A stretch of DNA of 64,000 nucleotides from Acetobacteroides hydrogenigenes (GCF_004340205.1 NZ_SLWB01000001.1:496001-560000); one strand, 5' to 3'; positions 27,400 through 37,071 are shown, counted from the stretch's first letter. The notes: generated by a model from the sequence alone, not told the origin. Translations and numbers: made by a program.

Positions 27400-27825
27400 A
27401 TGAAAACAAGATCGGCAATAATCGCAATCGCTGTACTTTCCTTTTTGGGATGCGCCAAAGAAGAGAAGCCAGTACTCCCCCAAACGATGGTTAATTTAGC
27501 AATTTCGCTTACCGACCCAAGCTACATACTGCTACAGAATCCTTTAACCGCAGCAAAGGTAAGCTACTTTAACGCACTGCCCGTTGGCTATCTTGGCAAT
27601 GGCGTGATCATCGTCAATACTGGAACCGGCTACAATGCCTTTGATGCCACATGTACCAACCAAGACCGCAAAAGTATCACCATCGTCGATCAGTTTTTTG
27701 GAGAGTGCCCTGTTTGCAAAACGCGCTACAACCTGCTTAATGGTTACGCCGAAGGCAAAGGCAACCTACATCTGCAACGGTATAACGTTACGCCAAATGG
27801 CAACACCCTATACGTGCACAACTAA
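27400..27825 (+). CDS. Rieske-like lipoprotein with incomplete cluster ligands
   Basis: 141 residues with lipobox FLGC (Cys18). The C-terminal part has the arrangement of small Rieske domains: FDATCTN where CxH is expected, then CPVCKTRYNLLNG where CxxH or CxxC is expected, and a closing YNVTPNGNTLYVHN strand. No histidine ligand is present, so a normal 2Fe-2S Rieske cluster is unlikely. Bacteroidota carry many such proteins of unknown role. Divergent from greA, with the two start codons 260 bp apart. Confidence 0.7.
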   Translation: MKTRSAIIAIAVLSFLGCAKEEKPVLPQTMVNLAISLTDPSYILLQNPLTAAKVSYFNALPVGYLGNGVIIVNTGTGYNAFDATCTNQDRKSITIVDQFFGECPVCKTRYNLLNGYAEGKGNLHLQRYNVTPNGNTLYVHN

Positions 27826-27860
27826 AAAAGAGGCCCAGCGCTATGCTGAGCCTCCTTTTT
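27824..27860 (+). terminator. Bidirectional terminator
   Basis: A GAGGC...GCCTC stem with inner CCAGC/GCTG pairing, flanked by A-run and T-run, between the convergent Rieske-like gene and the POT transporter gene. Confidence 0.82.
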
Positions 27861-27878
27861 ATCTAGTACGATGAAGTC

Positions 27879-29201
27879 CTATCCACGACCGTGCATCAGC
27901 TTAACAAGTTTTCCACGAAGAAGGATAACCCCTAACCCTAGCACAATCACAAAGAGAGCAATAGCCCCAAAAGTTACACCATAGCCCCAATCTTTCGAGT
28001 AGCCGGCAATGAAGCCTCCCATTAAATGGGCTAAGAATGTAGGAAGGAACCAAATCCCCATAAACATCGAAACCATTCGTTCGGGAGCAAGTTTAGTAAT
28101 CATCGACAGGCCAATAGGCGAAAGCATAAGTTCCCCAATCGTCTGCAAGAAGTAGGCTGCAATAATCCACATCATTCCTGCTTTTACCCCTAAAGTGCTA
28201 TACTGATGCACCGCTCCTAGCATAACAATGAATCCCAATCCGAGGAAAACCATACCCATCCCCATTTTTACTGGGATTGATGGATTCTTTCCAATCTTAT
28301 GCAAGCGCAGCCATAGAGCCGAAATAGCAAATCCCAATACAAAAACAAAGAAGGGATTAATACCCTGAAACCATGCTGTTGGAATAGACCATCCACCTAC
28401 AGCTTTATCAACATTCTGCTCCGTGAAAACCGTCATCGAACTTCCAGCCTGCTCAAAACCGGTCCAGAAAAAAGTAACAAAGAAGAGAAGCACATAAATA
28501 ACCGTAAGCCTATCCTTTTCTTCTTTGGTCAGCGTTGCCTTTACAGCGTTTCCATCTTCCAACTTAGCCTTATTAGTCTTTTTAAGCTTACCTATCTCTT
28601 TAAGATACTTAGGCGCAAAAACCCAGTATATCAGCATACTCACAAAGACAGCACCCGAAGCAACAAGAAACCCTGCAAGATACCCCCATTGGGTTGCAAC
28701 AATGCCACAAAGTAGAGGTGCAACAAAAGCACCAACATTAAACAGCTGGTAGTACAACGTAAAAGCACCATCACGACGAGGATCGCCTTGTTCGTAAAGT
28801 GCACCAATCATTGATACTACAGTTGGTTTAAAAAAGCCATTTCCAATAGCAATAAGAGTTAGACCGCCCACAAAAGGAACCATTGCGTTATCTAGCGATA
28901 AAACTATCAGTCCCAATATGATAAACACGCCCCCTATAGAAACCGACTTACGGCTACCAATAACCCTATCGGCAAGCATTCCTCCAAAAAATGGCAGACC
29001 ATAGCACAGCGCATTAAACACACCATAGATAATGCCTGCTGAATGTTGAGAAAAGTTCATTCCCGTAAGCTGTCCTGATACACCAGCAATCATATACAGC
29101 ATTAGAATAGCACGCATACCATAGTAGGCAAAGCGTTCTCCAGCACCAGCAGCCGCAATAAGGTAAAGAGCAGCAGGCTGCTTATTCGTATTCAAACTCA
29201 T
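27879..29201 (-). CDS. POT/PTR family peptide MFS transporter
   Basis: 440 residues with about twelve membrane helices. The family signature GAGERFAYYGMRAIL (ExxERFxYYG) on helix 1 binds protons and peptide, and FFKPTVVSMIGALYEQGDPRRDGAF matches PTR2 signature 2. It imports di- or tripeptides with protons. Single-gene unit with about 200 bp upstream. Confidence 0.93.
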   Translation of the reverse strand: MSLNTNKQPAALYLIAAAGAGERFAYYGMRAILMLYMIAGVSGQLTGMNFSQHSAGIIYGVFNALCYGLPFFGGMLADRVIGSRKSVSIGGVFIILGLIVLSLDNAMVPFVGGLTLIAIGNGFFKPTVVSMIGALYEQGDPRRDGAFTLYYQLFNVGAFVAPLLCGIVATQWGYLAGFLVASGAVFVSMLIYWVFAPKYLKEIGKLKKTNKAKLEDGNAVKATLTKEEKDRLTVIYVLLFFVTFFWTGFEQAGSSMTVFTEQNVDKAVGGWSIPTAWFQGINPFFVFVLGFAISALWLRLHKIGKNPSIPVKMGMGMVFLGLGFIVMLGAVHQYSTLGVKAGMMWIIAAYFLQTIGELMLSPIGLSMITKLAPERMVSMFMGIWFLPTFLAHLMGGFIAGYSKDWGYGVTFGAIALFVIVLGLGVILLRGKLVKLMHGRG

Positions 29202-29407
29202 TAGGTAAATTTTAGTTTAGGTTGCGAAGATATTGATAAAATGATTCAACCCTCGATCAACAAAAAAGATTTACACCAAAATTGGAGACATCTTGAGTCG
29301 GATCTTTTTCCCTTTTTCTCAACGAGATTAATGATAAAACCACACACAGCGTCCACACATTTCCTTACAATTTATTAATGCACGAAAAAGGGATACCTAC
29401 CAGTAAG

Positions 29408-30946
29408 CTATCCAGCCCAATCGTTTCTATCTAGACTGCGGTAGTTGATTGCCTCAGCAATATGGTGCGTCTTAATATCCAAGGATCCTTCGAGATCGGC
29501 AATCGTTCGAGAAACCTTAAGGATTCGGTCGTAGGCTCGAGCCGAGAGTCCCAATTTTTCCATGGCATTTTTAAGAATGGCCATTCCAGCATCTGAGAGT
29601 TTACAGTACTTCCGAATTAACCTGCTGCTCATCATTGCATTGCAATGTACATTCTGTTCTCCGAAAAATCGATCTTGCTGTATCAGCCTTGCTTTTATAA
29701 CTCGCTCCCTCACTACGTCACTAGATTCAGCCAACCTCTGTTCCGAAAGTTTATCAAATGGAACAGGCACCACTTCTATTTGAATGTCTATCCGATCCAA
29801 TAGAGGACCCGAAATTCGGCTCAGATAACGCTGTACCATCCCCGGAGGACAAACACATTCTTTCTCGGGATGATTGTGAAAACCACATGGACAAGGATTC
29901 ATGGAAGCAACCAGCATAAAGTTGGCTGGATATTCTATAGAAAACTTTGCACGCGAAATAGTAATCTGCCGATCTTCTAAGGGTTGTCGCATAACTTCTA
30001 GCACAGCACGCTTAAACTCTGGCAGCTCATCAAGAAACAGAACTCCATTATGCGCTAGGCTAATCTCTCCAGGCTGAGGGTATGTACCTCCGCCTACCAA
30101 TGCCACGTCTGAAACGGTATGATGTGGCGCACGAAACGGTCGATGCGTAATGAGGCCTCCATTTTTCTCGACCTTCCCAGCCACTGAATGAATTTTTGTG
30201 GTTTCCAAGGCCTCTTCTAGCGAAAGAGGGGGAATAATTGTAGGTAGCCGCTTGGCTAACATTGTCTTTCCAGAACCAGGAGCTCCAATCATTATAATAT
30301 TATGCCCTCCAGCTGCCGCTATTTCGAGAGCACGCTTTACGTTCTCTTGCCCTTTAACATCCGAAAAATCGACGCTGTAGTGGTTTACTGTTTCGGAAAA
30401 CATTTCATCAACATTGCACTTTTCCGGAGTAAAGTTGCCCTTACCGCACAAAAAATCGACAACCTCCCGAATGTTAGCCATTCCATACACGTCCAGTTCC
30501 TTAACTATGGAAGCCTCCTTTGCATTCTGAACAGGAAGAATAAGCCCTTTATAGCCTTCGGCAGCAGCCTGAAGCGCAATAGGGAGTACCCCCTTGACTG
30601 GTTGCAATCCTCCATCGAGAGAAAGCTCTCCCATTATAATATATTCATGGAGTTTATCAGACACAATCTGTTCCGATCCTGCTAGAATTCCAATGGCAAT
30701 TGGCAAGTCGTAAGCCGAGCCTTCTTTCCGAATATCAGCAGGTGCCATGTTGATGATTATCTTATGCCCTGGCATTTTAAAGCCATTGGTCATTAACGCA
30801 GACGTTATCCTCTGCTGACTCTCCTTTACGGCACTATCAGGCAGGCCTACCAAAAAAAAGTTAACGCCCGAAGTTACATTAACCTCAACAGTGATGGTGG
30901 TTGCCTTTATTCCATACACAGCACTTCCAAATACTTTTACCAACAT
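29408..30946 (-). CDS. comM: YifB/ComM family Mg-chelatase-like AAA+ ATPase
   Basis: 512 residues from the ATG at 30946 (MLVKVFGSAVYGIKATTITVEV), the usual N-terminus; an in-frame extension from 31066 would cross the leader inverted repeat. Domains: N-terminal Lon-like ChlI fold (1-165), AAA+ core with GAPGSGKT and VLFLDELPEF, a zinc-like CPCGF...CVCPP segment, and the C-terminal Mg_chelatase_C region. ComM homologues are hexameric helicases promoting branch migration during natural transformation. Confidence 0.9.
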   Translation of the reverse strand: MLVKVFGSAVYGIKATTITVEVNVTSGVNFFLVGLPDSAVKESQQRITSALMTNGFKMPGHKIIINMAPADIRKEGSAYDLPIAIGILAGSEQIVSDKLHEYIIMGELSLDGGLQPVKGVLPIALQAAAEGYKGLILPVQNAKEASIVKELDVYGMANIREVVDFLCGKGNFTPEKCNVDEMFSETVNHYSVDFSDVKGQENVKRALEIAAAGGHNIIMIGAPGSGKTMLAKRLPTIIPPLSLEEALETTKIHSVAGKVEKNGGLITHRPFRAPHHTVSDVALVGGGTYPQPGEISLAHNGVLFLDELPEFKRAVLEVMRQPLEDRQITISRAKFSIEYPANFMLVASMNPCPCGFHNHPEKECVCPPGMVQRYLSRISGPLLDRIDIQIEVVPVPFDKLSEQRLAESSDVVRERVIKARLIQQDRFFGEQNVHCNAMMSSRLIRKYCKLSDAGMAILKNAMEKLGLSARAYDRILKVSRTIADLEGSLDIKTHHIAEAINYRSLDRNDWAG

Positions 30947-30974
30947 ACTTATTACAATATGGTTACCCCTATAA

Positions 30975-31014
30975 ATGTATGTATTTTTTGATATTGAACA
31001 AAAAATACATACAT
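30975..31014 (-). promoter_or_regulatory. 15-bp perfect inverted repeat upstream of comM
   Basis: Arms 30975-30989 (ATGTATGTATTTTTT) and 31000-31014 are exact reverse complements around a 10-bp AT-rich spacer, 29 bp before the comM start codon. It could be a dimeric regulator operator or an mRNA leader hairpin. Confidence 0.6.
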
Positions 31015-31160
31015 ATTTTTTAACAACAACGTTGTATTGGAAAAGAGCCATCCTCTCATATAGCATCTTTCTTTACTCGTCAGTTTCCAAAAATGCGCCA
31101 AAATCCAACATCTATTAATACTATATTAAGCATACAAAAGGAAGAATCGTTATTTTTAGG

Positions 31161-31168
31161 TAGTTTTG
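31161..31168 (+). promoter_or_regulatory. Promoter -7 element for the mutL operon
   Basis: TAGTTTTG fits TAnnTTTG, 19 bp before the start of the first gene. The -33 element is not clear. Confidence 0.45.
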
Positions 31169-31186
31169 CAATAAACAAAGAAAAAG

Positions 31187-31477
31187 ATGATACTTAGATT
31201 TTTCAAGCTGCCAAAACATCGCTCTTTTAACTATAAGCCTCGCTACTACGATCCTATTAAAGACGAAGTGCAAGAGAGAGTGAAGCTAATTGAACAAGAA
31301 ATGAATGCCGACAAAGAAAGCTATGTTCCAGGATCATCCATACGAGGGAACATGAAGCGTCAGTTTCAAAGTTCAAGAAAGGATGTAAAAAAGAACAAGA
31401 TGCAAACATTAATCATCAGATTAGTGCTGATGATTATAATATTCCTAGTGCTCTATTTCATTCAAAAATATCTCTAA
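31187..31477 (+). CDS. Small hypothetical membrane protein
   Basis: 96 residues: a basic, Tyr/Lys-rich cytosolic N-terminal part (HRSFNYKPRYYDPIKDEV) and one C-terminal membrane helix (LIIRLVLMIIIFLVLYFI). It precedes mutL by 14 bp and is the first gene of a five-gene unit. Probably a tail-anchored inner-membrane protein of unknown function. Confidence 0.7.
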   Translation: MILRFFKLPKHRSFNYKPRYYDPIKDEVQERVKLIEQEMNADKESYVPGSSIRGNMKRQFQSSRKDVKKNKMQTLIIRLVLMIIIFLVLYFIQKYL

Positions 31478-31491
31478 CAAACCGCTAAAGA

Positions 31492-33357
31492 ATGTCTGAC
31501 ATTATCGAGCTGCTACCCGATTCCGTCGCCAATCAAATTGCGGCAGGAGAGGTAATTCAACGACCGGCGTCAGCAATCAAAGAACTTATAGAAAATGCCG
31601 TTGATGCAGGAAGTAGCGCCATAACCGTCATCATAAAGGATGCCGGGAAAACGCTCATTCAAATAATAGACAACGGCTCTGGCATGAGCGAAACAGATGC
31701 TCGCCTAGCTTTCGAACGGCACGCGACGTCGAAAATTCGGTCGGTTCACGACATATTTGGCATTAGTACATTTGGGTTCAGAGGCGAGGCTCTTGCATCT
31801 GTAGCATCAATTGCAGAGGTAGATCTCAAGACGCGGAAAGAAGAATCAGAACTCGGCACTCATATTGTCATATCAGGATCAGAACTAATAACCCAAGAGT
31901 CAATTAGCTGTCCTGTTGGATCTGTTTTTTCGATAAAAAATATATTTTTCAACGTACCAGCTCGCCGTAAGTTTCTAAAATCAAATAGCGTTGAGCTGCG
32001 CCACATCATCAATGAGTTCCAGCGCGTAGCGCTCTGTCACCCAGAGATAGCCTTTTCGTTAATCAATAACGGAACCGAAGTTTACAACCTTCCGGCAACG
32101 AACCTAAAGCAACGAATTGTTGGATTGATGGGCAAATCAATAACCAACAATCTTATAGACATCAATACTGAAACTTCTATTGTAAAGGTTTCAGGGTATA
32201 TTGGCAAGCCAGAACATGCAAAAAAAACGCTTGGAGAACAGTTCTTTTTTGCCAATGGACGCTTCTTTAAAAGTTCATACCTCCAAAAAGCCGTATTTAA
32301 AGCCTACGCACAGCTAACCCCAAACGATTACTACCCCTCATTCTTCATTTACCTCGAGGTTGATCCTTCGGCTATCGACATCAACATTCATCCAACAAAA
32401 ACGGAGATTAAGTTTGAAGATGAAAGCGCCATCTGGCAAATTCTAAACGCATCCGTAAGAGAGTCTATCGGCAAATTCTCTGTATCACCATCCATAGACT
32501 TCGACACATACGGTGTAATAGATATTCCTGTTTTCTCGAAAAACGATCCGGTAACAATGCCCGAAATAGACATTAACCCTTCGTTCAACCCCTTCGAAGA
32601 AAGCAACAACCATAGCGTGCCAACACTAAATGGGAGTTCGTTTAGGAAAGATACTGCCCCAAAAGGATGGCAAAAGCTATACGAGGGATTTCCATCGAGC
32701 GAGAACCATCCTTTTGAAACCTACAAATCTCCATCGTTCATAGAATTCGACGATGAGCCCGAAGTAGAACAAAAAACAATAGATATAGGTAGCACCGATC
32801 AGATTTTTTTCCAGATTAAAGGACGGTATATTTTAACTCCGGTAAAATCTGGCGTTATGATAATAGACCAGTCGAAAGCACACCAGCGTATTCTATTTGA
32901 GTACTACCTATCAGCAATCGAGTACCATACTGGAATTGTACAACAAGAACTTTTCCCTCAAATTGTAGAGCTAAACCCATCCGACTTCGTGCTACTAGTA
33001 GGCATGGTGAGCGAACTACAATGCATCGGATGGGACATCAGACCTAATGGTAGCCAAACTGTTGCAATACATGGTAGCCCAGCATCGCTTTCAAATCAGA
33101 ATTTTAGGCAAGTTCTCGAGAACTTAATTCAAGAGATGAAGAATGAAGAAGCAGAACTACAAGAATCCACAAAAACAAAAATAGCTAGATCGATGGCCAT
33201 AGCATCAGCTATTAAGCCAGGACAACAAATGAACGCTTTGGAAATGCAGGATATGTTTGATAAGCTATTTGCCTGCTCGTCCCCCAACATTAGCCCATTA
33301 GGAAAACCTACGTTGTTCATCCTCGGGCTCGATGAATTAGAAAATCGTTTTAAGTAA
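31492..33357 (+). CDS. mutL: DNA mismatch repair protein MutL
   Basis: 621 residues. The N-terminal GHKL ATPase has QRPASAIKELIENAVDAG, DNGSGM and FGFRGEALASVA; the ring-opening transducer domain ends near 330; an acidic Pro/Ser linker precedes the C-terminal dimerisation domain (about 430-621). The endonuclease signature expected as DQHAxxE is DQSKAHQ here, so this MutL probably lacks nicking activity. It links MutS recognition to downstream repair. Confidence 0.95.
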   Translation: MSDIIELLPDSVANQIAAGEVIQRPASAIKELIENAVDAGSSAITVIIKDAGKTLIQIIDNGSGMSETDARLAFERHATSKIRSVHDIFGISTFGFRGEALASVASIAEVDLKTRKEESELGTHIVISGSELITQESISCPVGSVFSIKNIFFNVPARRKFLKSNSVELRHIINEFQRVALCHPEIAFSLINNGTEVYNLPATNLKQRIVGLMGKSITNNLIDINTETSIVKVSGYIGKPEHAKKTLGEQFFFANGRFFKSSYLQKAVFKAYAQLTPNDYYPSFFIYLEVDPSAIDINIHPTKTEIKFEDESAIWQILNASVRESIGKFSVSPSIDFDTYGVIDIPVFSKNDPVTMPEIDINPSFNPFEESNNHSVPTLNGSSFRKDTAPKGWQKLYEGFPSSENHPFETYKSPSFIEFDDEPEVEQKTIDIGSTDQIFFQIKGRYILTPVKSGVMIIDQSKAHQRILFEYYLSAIEYHTGIVQQELFPQIVELNPSDFVLLVGMVSELQCIGWDIRPNGSQTVAIHGSPASLSNQNFRQVLENLIQEMKNEEAELQESTKTKIARSMAIASAIKPGQQMNALEMQDMFDKLFACSSPNISPLGKPTLFILGLDELENRFK

Positions 33358-33368
33358 AAAAGGAAAAC

Positions 33369-34178
33369 ATGTTTCAACAGAATCGAATTGGAAGTACGCC
33401 TCCCGTAGTACTGAATCTTATAATCATAAATGCTCTGATGCTCTTGCTTACCTGGTTTTTGGGTAATATGAACATCGACATTATAGATGCACTTGGGTTG
33501 CACTCATTCTACTCAAGTTCATTCCGCATTTGGCAGCCTGTAACCAACATTTTCCTCCATGGCGACATTACACACCTCTTCTTCAACATGTTTTCGCTAT
33601 GGATGTTTGGCCGCATACTTGAGCAAGTTTGGGGTGGTAAGAAATTCCTGTTTTACTATCTTGTTACAGGTATTGGAGCCTCTTTACTGAACTCTGTTGT
33701 TACCATTGCCGAAATAGAATGGATGCGCAGCAGTGCAGAACAGGCAATCGCGAACATGAGCCCCGACACTTTCTTTGACTTTGTAAAGTCGTATGCTCCT
33801 GGTGCTAAATCAGAAATATCCGCTTTTTTAGATGGCTGGTACAACCATCCTAAAGATACTACATATATTAATGAAGCAAAAAAGGCGGTTTACGCAATTA
33901 TGGAAACCCGCGAGAACAGCATAACCATTGGGGCCTCTGGTTCTGTATACGGCGTACTACTTGCATTCGGTATGCTCTTCCCAAACATGATGCTTCTGCT
34001 CCTAATTCCACCTATTCCAATTAAAGCAAAGTATATGGTAATGATTTTTGCCGCAATAGAGTTATACTTTGGATTTAGCGGCAAGCAACCAGGCATTGCT
34101 CATTTTGCTCACCTAGGCGGTATGCTTGTAGGTTTCTTTATTATACGCTACTGGAAAAAACATAACATAATGTACTAA
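33369..34178 (+). CDS. Rhomboid-family intramembrane serine protease
   Basis: 269 residues with six or more membrane helices. The catalytic Ser190 lies in GASGSVYG, and the His248 partner in AHFAHLGG. HGDITHLFFNMFSLWMFGR on helix 2 is typical. A 60-70 residue soluble insert (about 112-180) before the catalytic helix is longer than in simple rhomboids. It is 11 bp after mutL; the next rhomboid starts on its last stop base (TAATG). Confidence 0.9.
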   Translation: MFQQNRIGSTPPVVLNLIIINALMLLLTWFLGNMNIDIIDALGLHSFYSSSFRIWQPVTNIFLHGDITHLFFNMFSLWMFGRILEQVWGGKKFLFYYLVTGIGASLLNSVVTIAEIEWMRSSAEQAIANMSPDTFFDFVKSYAPGAKSEISAFLDGWYNHPKDTTYINEAKKAVYAIMETRENSITIGASGSVYGVLLAFGMLFPNMMLLLLIPPIPIKAKYMVMIFAAIELYFGFSGKQPGIAHFAHLGGMLVGFFIIRYWKKHNIMY

Positions 34179-35050
34179 TGTCTAGGAACAGACTTCGATT
34201 ATCGCTCACAAAAGATGGCGCCCTAGCAGGGTTAATATACATCAATATAGCCATATTTATTGTTGTAGGTATTTACAATGCAATATTCTACCTCATTACG
34301 GATCATACGCCGCTATTTTTCGACAAGATGCTGGCTCTATCATCTGATCCTATTGCCGTAGCAAAACATCCATGGACGATAATCACCTACATGTTCTACC
34401 ACTTAGACTTTTTACATGCGCTATTCAACCTCTTGGTACTATACTGGTTTGGAGTAATATTTGTAGATTTCTTCGGCAATCTAAAGCTTACCTCGATGTA
34501 TATCGCAGGAGGTATTTCTGGAGGGTTATTCTACCTACTTGCCTACAACAGCCTTCCCGTATTTTACGATGAGGGAACGTCAATTCTACTAGGTGCCTCT
34601 GCCGCAATTATGGCTATTACCTTTGGATCAGCATCCTTTTCACCAAACCACAGAATATGGCTGATGTTTATTGGTGAGGTAAAGCTTAAATACCTAGCTC
34701 TCGTCTATCTAGTAATAGACTTAATTCAGATTCCTTTTGGGAATGCAGGAGGACACATAGCGCATCTAGGAGGAGCATTCGTAGGTGCATTGTGGGGATA
34801 CACCTACCGTAGAAATGGCAAAAACGTACTAGGATGGCTTGAGAGCATACTCAGTGGAATAAAAAAAATTCCAGTAAAGCGAAGTAGGATAAAAGTCGCC
34901 TACAAGAATCCTCAGATACAACCTAGAAAGAAAACGAACAGCAAAGAACTCGACGAATTGCTAGATAAAATATCTCAGAAAGGATTAGATAGCCTAACAG
35001 AGGCGGAAAAGCAGAAACTTTTTAAGTTCAAAAACGACCCGAATAGTTGA
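34178..35050 (+). CDS. Rhomboid-family protease with C-terminal helical extension
   Basis: 290 residues. The rhomboid core has HLDFLHALFNLLVLYWFG, catalytic Ser141 (GASAAIMA) and His196 (HIAHLGG). A basic linker (RSRIKVAYKNPQIQPRKK) leads to a short helical motif (DELLDKISQKGLDSLTEAE) found at the end of Bacteroidota rhomboids (DUF6576-like). Tandem rhomboids with differing extensions suggest a paired function. The following gene overlaps by 4 bp (TTGA). Confidence 0.88.
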   Translation: MSRNRLRLSLTKDGALAGLIYINIAIFIVVGIYNAIFYLITDHTPLFFDKMLALSSDPIAVAKHPWTIITYMFYHLDFLHALFNLLVLYWFGVIFVDFFGNLKLTSMYIAGGISGGLFYLLAYNSLPVFYDEGTSILLGASAAIMAITFGSASFSPNHRIWLMFIGEVKLKYLALVYLVIDLIQIPFGNAGGHIAHLGGAFVGALWGYTYRRNGKNVLGWLESILSGIKKIPVKRSRIKVAYKNPQIQPRKKTNSKELDELLDKISQKGLDSLTEAEKQKLFKFKNDPNS

Positions 35051-36165
35051 GAAAGTTCATAGCTATACTGCTTCTTATCTTCAATTTTACTGCTGCAATT
35101 GCGCTTATTTTTGCCAGCATAGCTGGCTATATTAGCCCTGCAGCATTTTGGCCCATTGCACTAGTCGGAATGGCATTCCCGCTACTCGTAGTTTTGAATA
35201 TGGCCTTCATGCTTCTTTGGATTATTCTTTGGAAAAAAGAAGCTGCCATATCAATACTAGCCCTGCTCTTCACCATTTGGCATATCCCAAAATTCATTGG
35301 TTTCAACGAAAAGGGAACGCCTCCTAATGGAGTAGAGAAGATACGAGTTATGACATACAACGTCCACCTTTTCAACTTGTACGAATCAGAGAACGGGAAC
35401 TTTAAAGAAATGTTCGAATACATCAAAAGTAAAGAGGCTGATGTCATTTGCTTTCAGGAGTTTTTCACCTTATCCCCAACTCTTTCGGAAAGAAAAATTA
35501 AGAAACACCTAAGCAACTATCCTTATACCTACATCCGCTACACAACTAAGAGAAAAGAACGTAATGCCAAATTCGGTGTTGCCATATTTAGCAAATACCC
35601 CATTATAAAAACTCGAAAGATCTTCTTTAAAGAGGACACCTATAACTCAACAATTTACGCAGACTTACATGTTGGCAACGACACTATAAGAGTGTTCTGT
35701 AGCCACCTCGAATCGATAAAACTGAAAAAAGACGACAAGCCTCACAAACTAGGAGAACGAATAGCAAGAAATACTTTAAGTACAAACAGCATAAAAACTA
35801 TAGCACAAAAACTACGTCGTGCTTATATAAAACGAGCACACCAAGTAGATACTTTAAAACAAATAGTTGAAAGCACGACTCACCCAATAATTTTTTGTGG
35901 CGATTTCAACGATCTTCCCAACTCGTACACTTACAATACAATAAAAGGGCGCATGATAGATTCGTTCACCCAGGTTGGGCACGGCTTTGCATCTACACAT
36001 AGCGGATTACTCCCCACCATGCGCATCGATTTCATTTTCTCGGACAATAGGATTACCGCCTACAAATACTCATCTCCAAGAGTAAAGTACTCCGATCACT
36101 ATCCTGTTATAGTAGACTTCTATATAAAAAAAAGAGAAACTCCAGAAAGCGATTATTCGGAATAG
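35047..36165 (+). CDS. Membrane-anchored endonuclease/exonuclease/phosphatase family protein
   Basis: 372 residues from a TTG codon that overlaps the preceding TGA (TTGA). No ATG is available before the membrane segments, and Bacteroidota homologues begin with the same three-helix N-terminus (about 1-85), so TTG is the likely start. The C-terminal EEP domain has TYNVHLF, CFQEFF, CSHLES, GDFNDLP and SDHYPV metal and catalytic motifs. Substrate unknown (nuclease or phosphodiesterase acting outside the inner membrane). Confidence 0.85.
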   Translation: MRKFIAILLLIFNFTAAIALIFASIAGYISPAAFWPIALVGMAFPLLVVLNMAFMLLWIILWKKEAAISILALLFTIWHIPKFIGFNEKGTPPNGVEKIRVMTYNVHLFNLYESENGNFKEMFEYIKSKEADVICFQEFFTLSPTLSERKIKKHLSNYPYTYIRYTTKRKERNAKFGVAIFSKYPIIKTRKIFFKEDTYNSTIYADLHVGNDTIRVFCSHLESIKLKKDDKPHKLGERIARNTLSTNSIKTIAQKLRRAYIKRAHQVDTLKQIVESTTHPIIFCGDFNDLPNSYTYNTIKGRMIDSFTQVGHGFASTHSGLLPTMRIDFIFSDNRITAYKYSSPRVKYSDHYPVIVDFYIKKRETPESDYSE

Positions 36166-36249
36166 CTAGCTTTTTTTGAATTTTACACATCGCCCAAATT
36201 CGGTATCTTACACACCGAAAAAAGCGTAAAAACCAAATACTTTACAGCC

Positions 36250-37071
36250 ATGGCTTTTGAAGAGCTACAGCAAATTGTAGAAAATGCTTGGGAGAACAGA
36301 GATCGTCTCCGTGAAGAAAGTACTAAAAAAGCAATTATCACCGTAATTGAGCATCTAGACAAGGGTGAAATCCGTGTTGCCCAACAAGATGGAGACAATT
36401 GGATTGTTAATCAATGGGTAAAGAAAGCCGTTCTAATGTATTTTCCTATAGCCCAAATGGAAACTATCGAAGTTGGGCCATTTGAATTTTACGATAAAAT
36501 TCCGTTAAAGAAAAACTTCGAACAACTTGGAGTACGCGTTGTACCTCATGGCATTGCTCGTCACGGTTCTTACCTAGCTAAAGGCGTCATAATGATGCCA
36601 TCATATGTAAACATAGGTGCTTATGTTGATGAAGGTACAATGGTTGACACCTGGGCTACAGTAGGATCTTGCGCTCAGGTTGGGAAGCACGTTCACCTTA
36701 GCGGAGGCGTAGGACTCGGTGGAGTTCTTGAACCAGTTCAGGCTGCTCCTGTAATTGTTGAAGATGGCTGTTTTATTGGTTCACGTTGCATTGTTGTTGA
36801 AGGTGCTCATATAGGAAAAGAAGCGGTTCTAGGGGCAAATGTAGTTATCACTGGATCGACAAAAATCATAGATGTCTCAGGAGAAAATCCCGTTGAGTAT
36901 AAAGGATACGTACCTCCACGCTCTGTAGTAATCCCAGGAACCTATCCCAAAAAATTTCCTGCAGGCGAATACCACGTACCCTGTGCACTAATCATTGGTA
37001 AGCGCAAAGCCACCACCGACCTAAAGACATCTCTTAACGATGCACTAAGGGACTTTAATGTAGCGGTATAG
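36250..37071 (+). CDS. dapD: 2,3,4,5-Tetrahydropyridine-2,6-dicarboxylate N-succinyltransferase
   Basis: 273 residues. N-terminal helical domain, then a left-handed beta-helix of hexapeptide repeats (GAYVDEGTMVDTWATVGSC, VLGANVVITGSTKIIDV). DapD succinylates tetrahydrodipicolinate in the succinylase branch of lysine and meso-diaminopimelate synthesis. Its own transcription unit, closed by the palindrome at 37091. Confidence 0.95.
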   Translation: MAFEELQQIVENAWENRDRLREESTKKAIITVIEHLDKGEIRVAQQDGDNWIVNQWVKKAVLMYFPIAQMETIEVGPFEFYDKIPLKKNFEQLGVRVVPHGIARHGSYLAKGVIMMPSYVNIGAYVDEGTMVDTWATVGSCAQVGKHVHLSGGVGLGGVLEPVQAAPVIVEDGCFIGSRCIVVEGAHIGKEAVLGANVVITGSTKIIDVSGENPVEYKGYVPPRSVVIPGTYPKKFPAGEYHVPCALIIGKRKATTDLKTSLNDALRDFNVAV

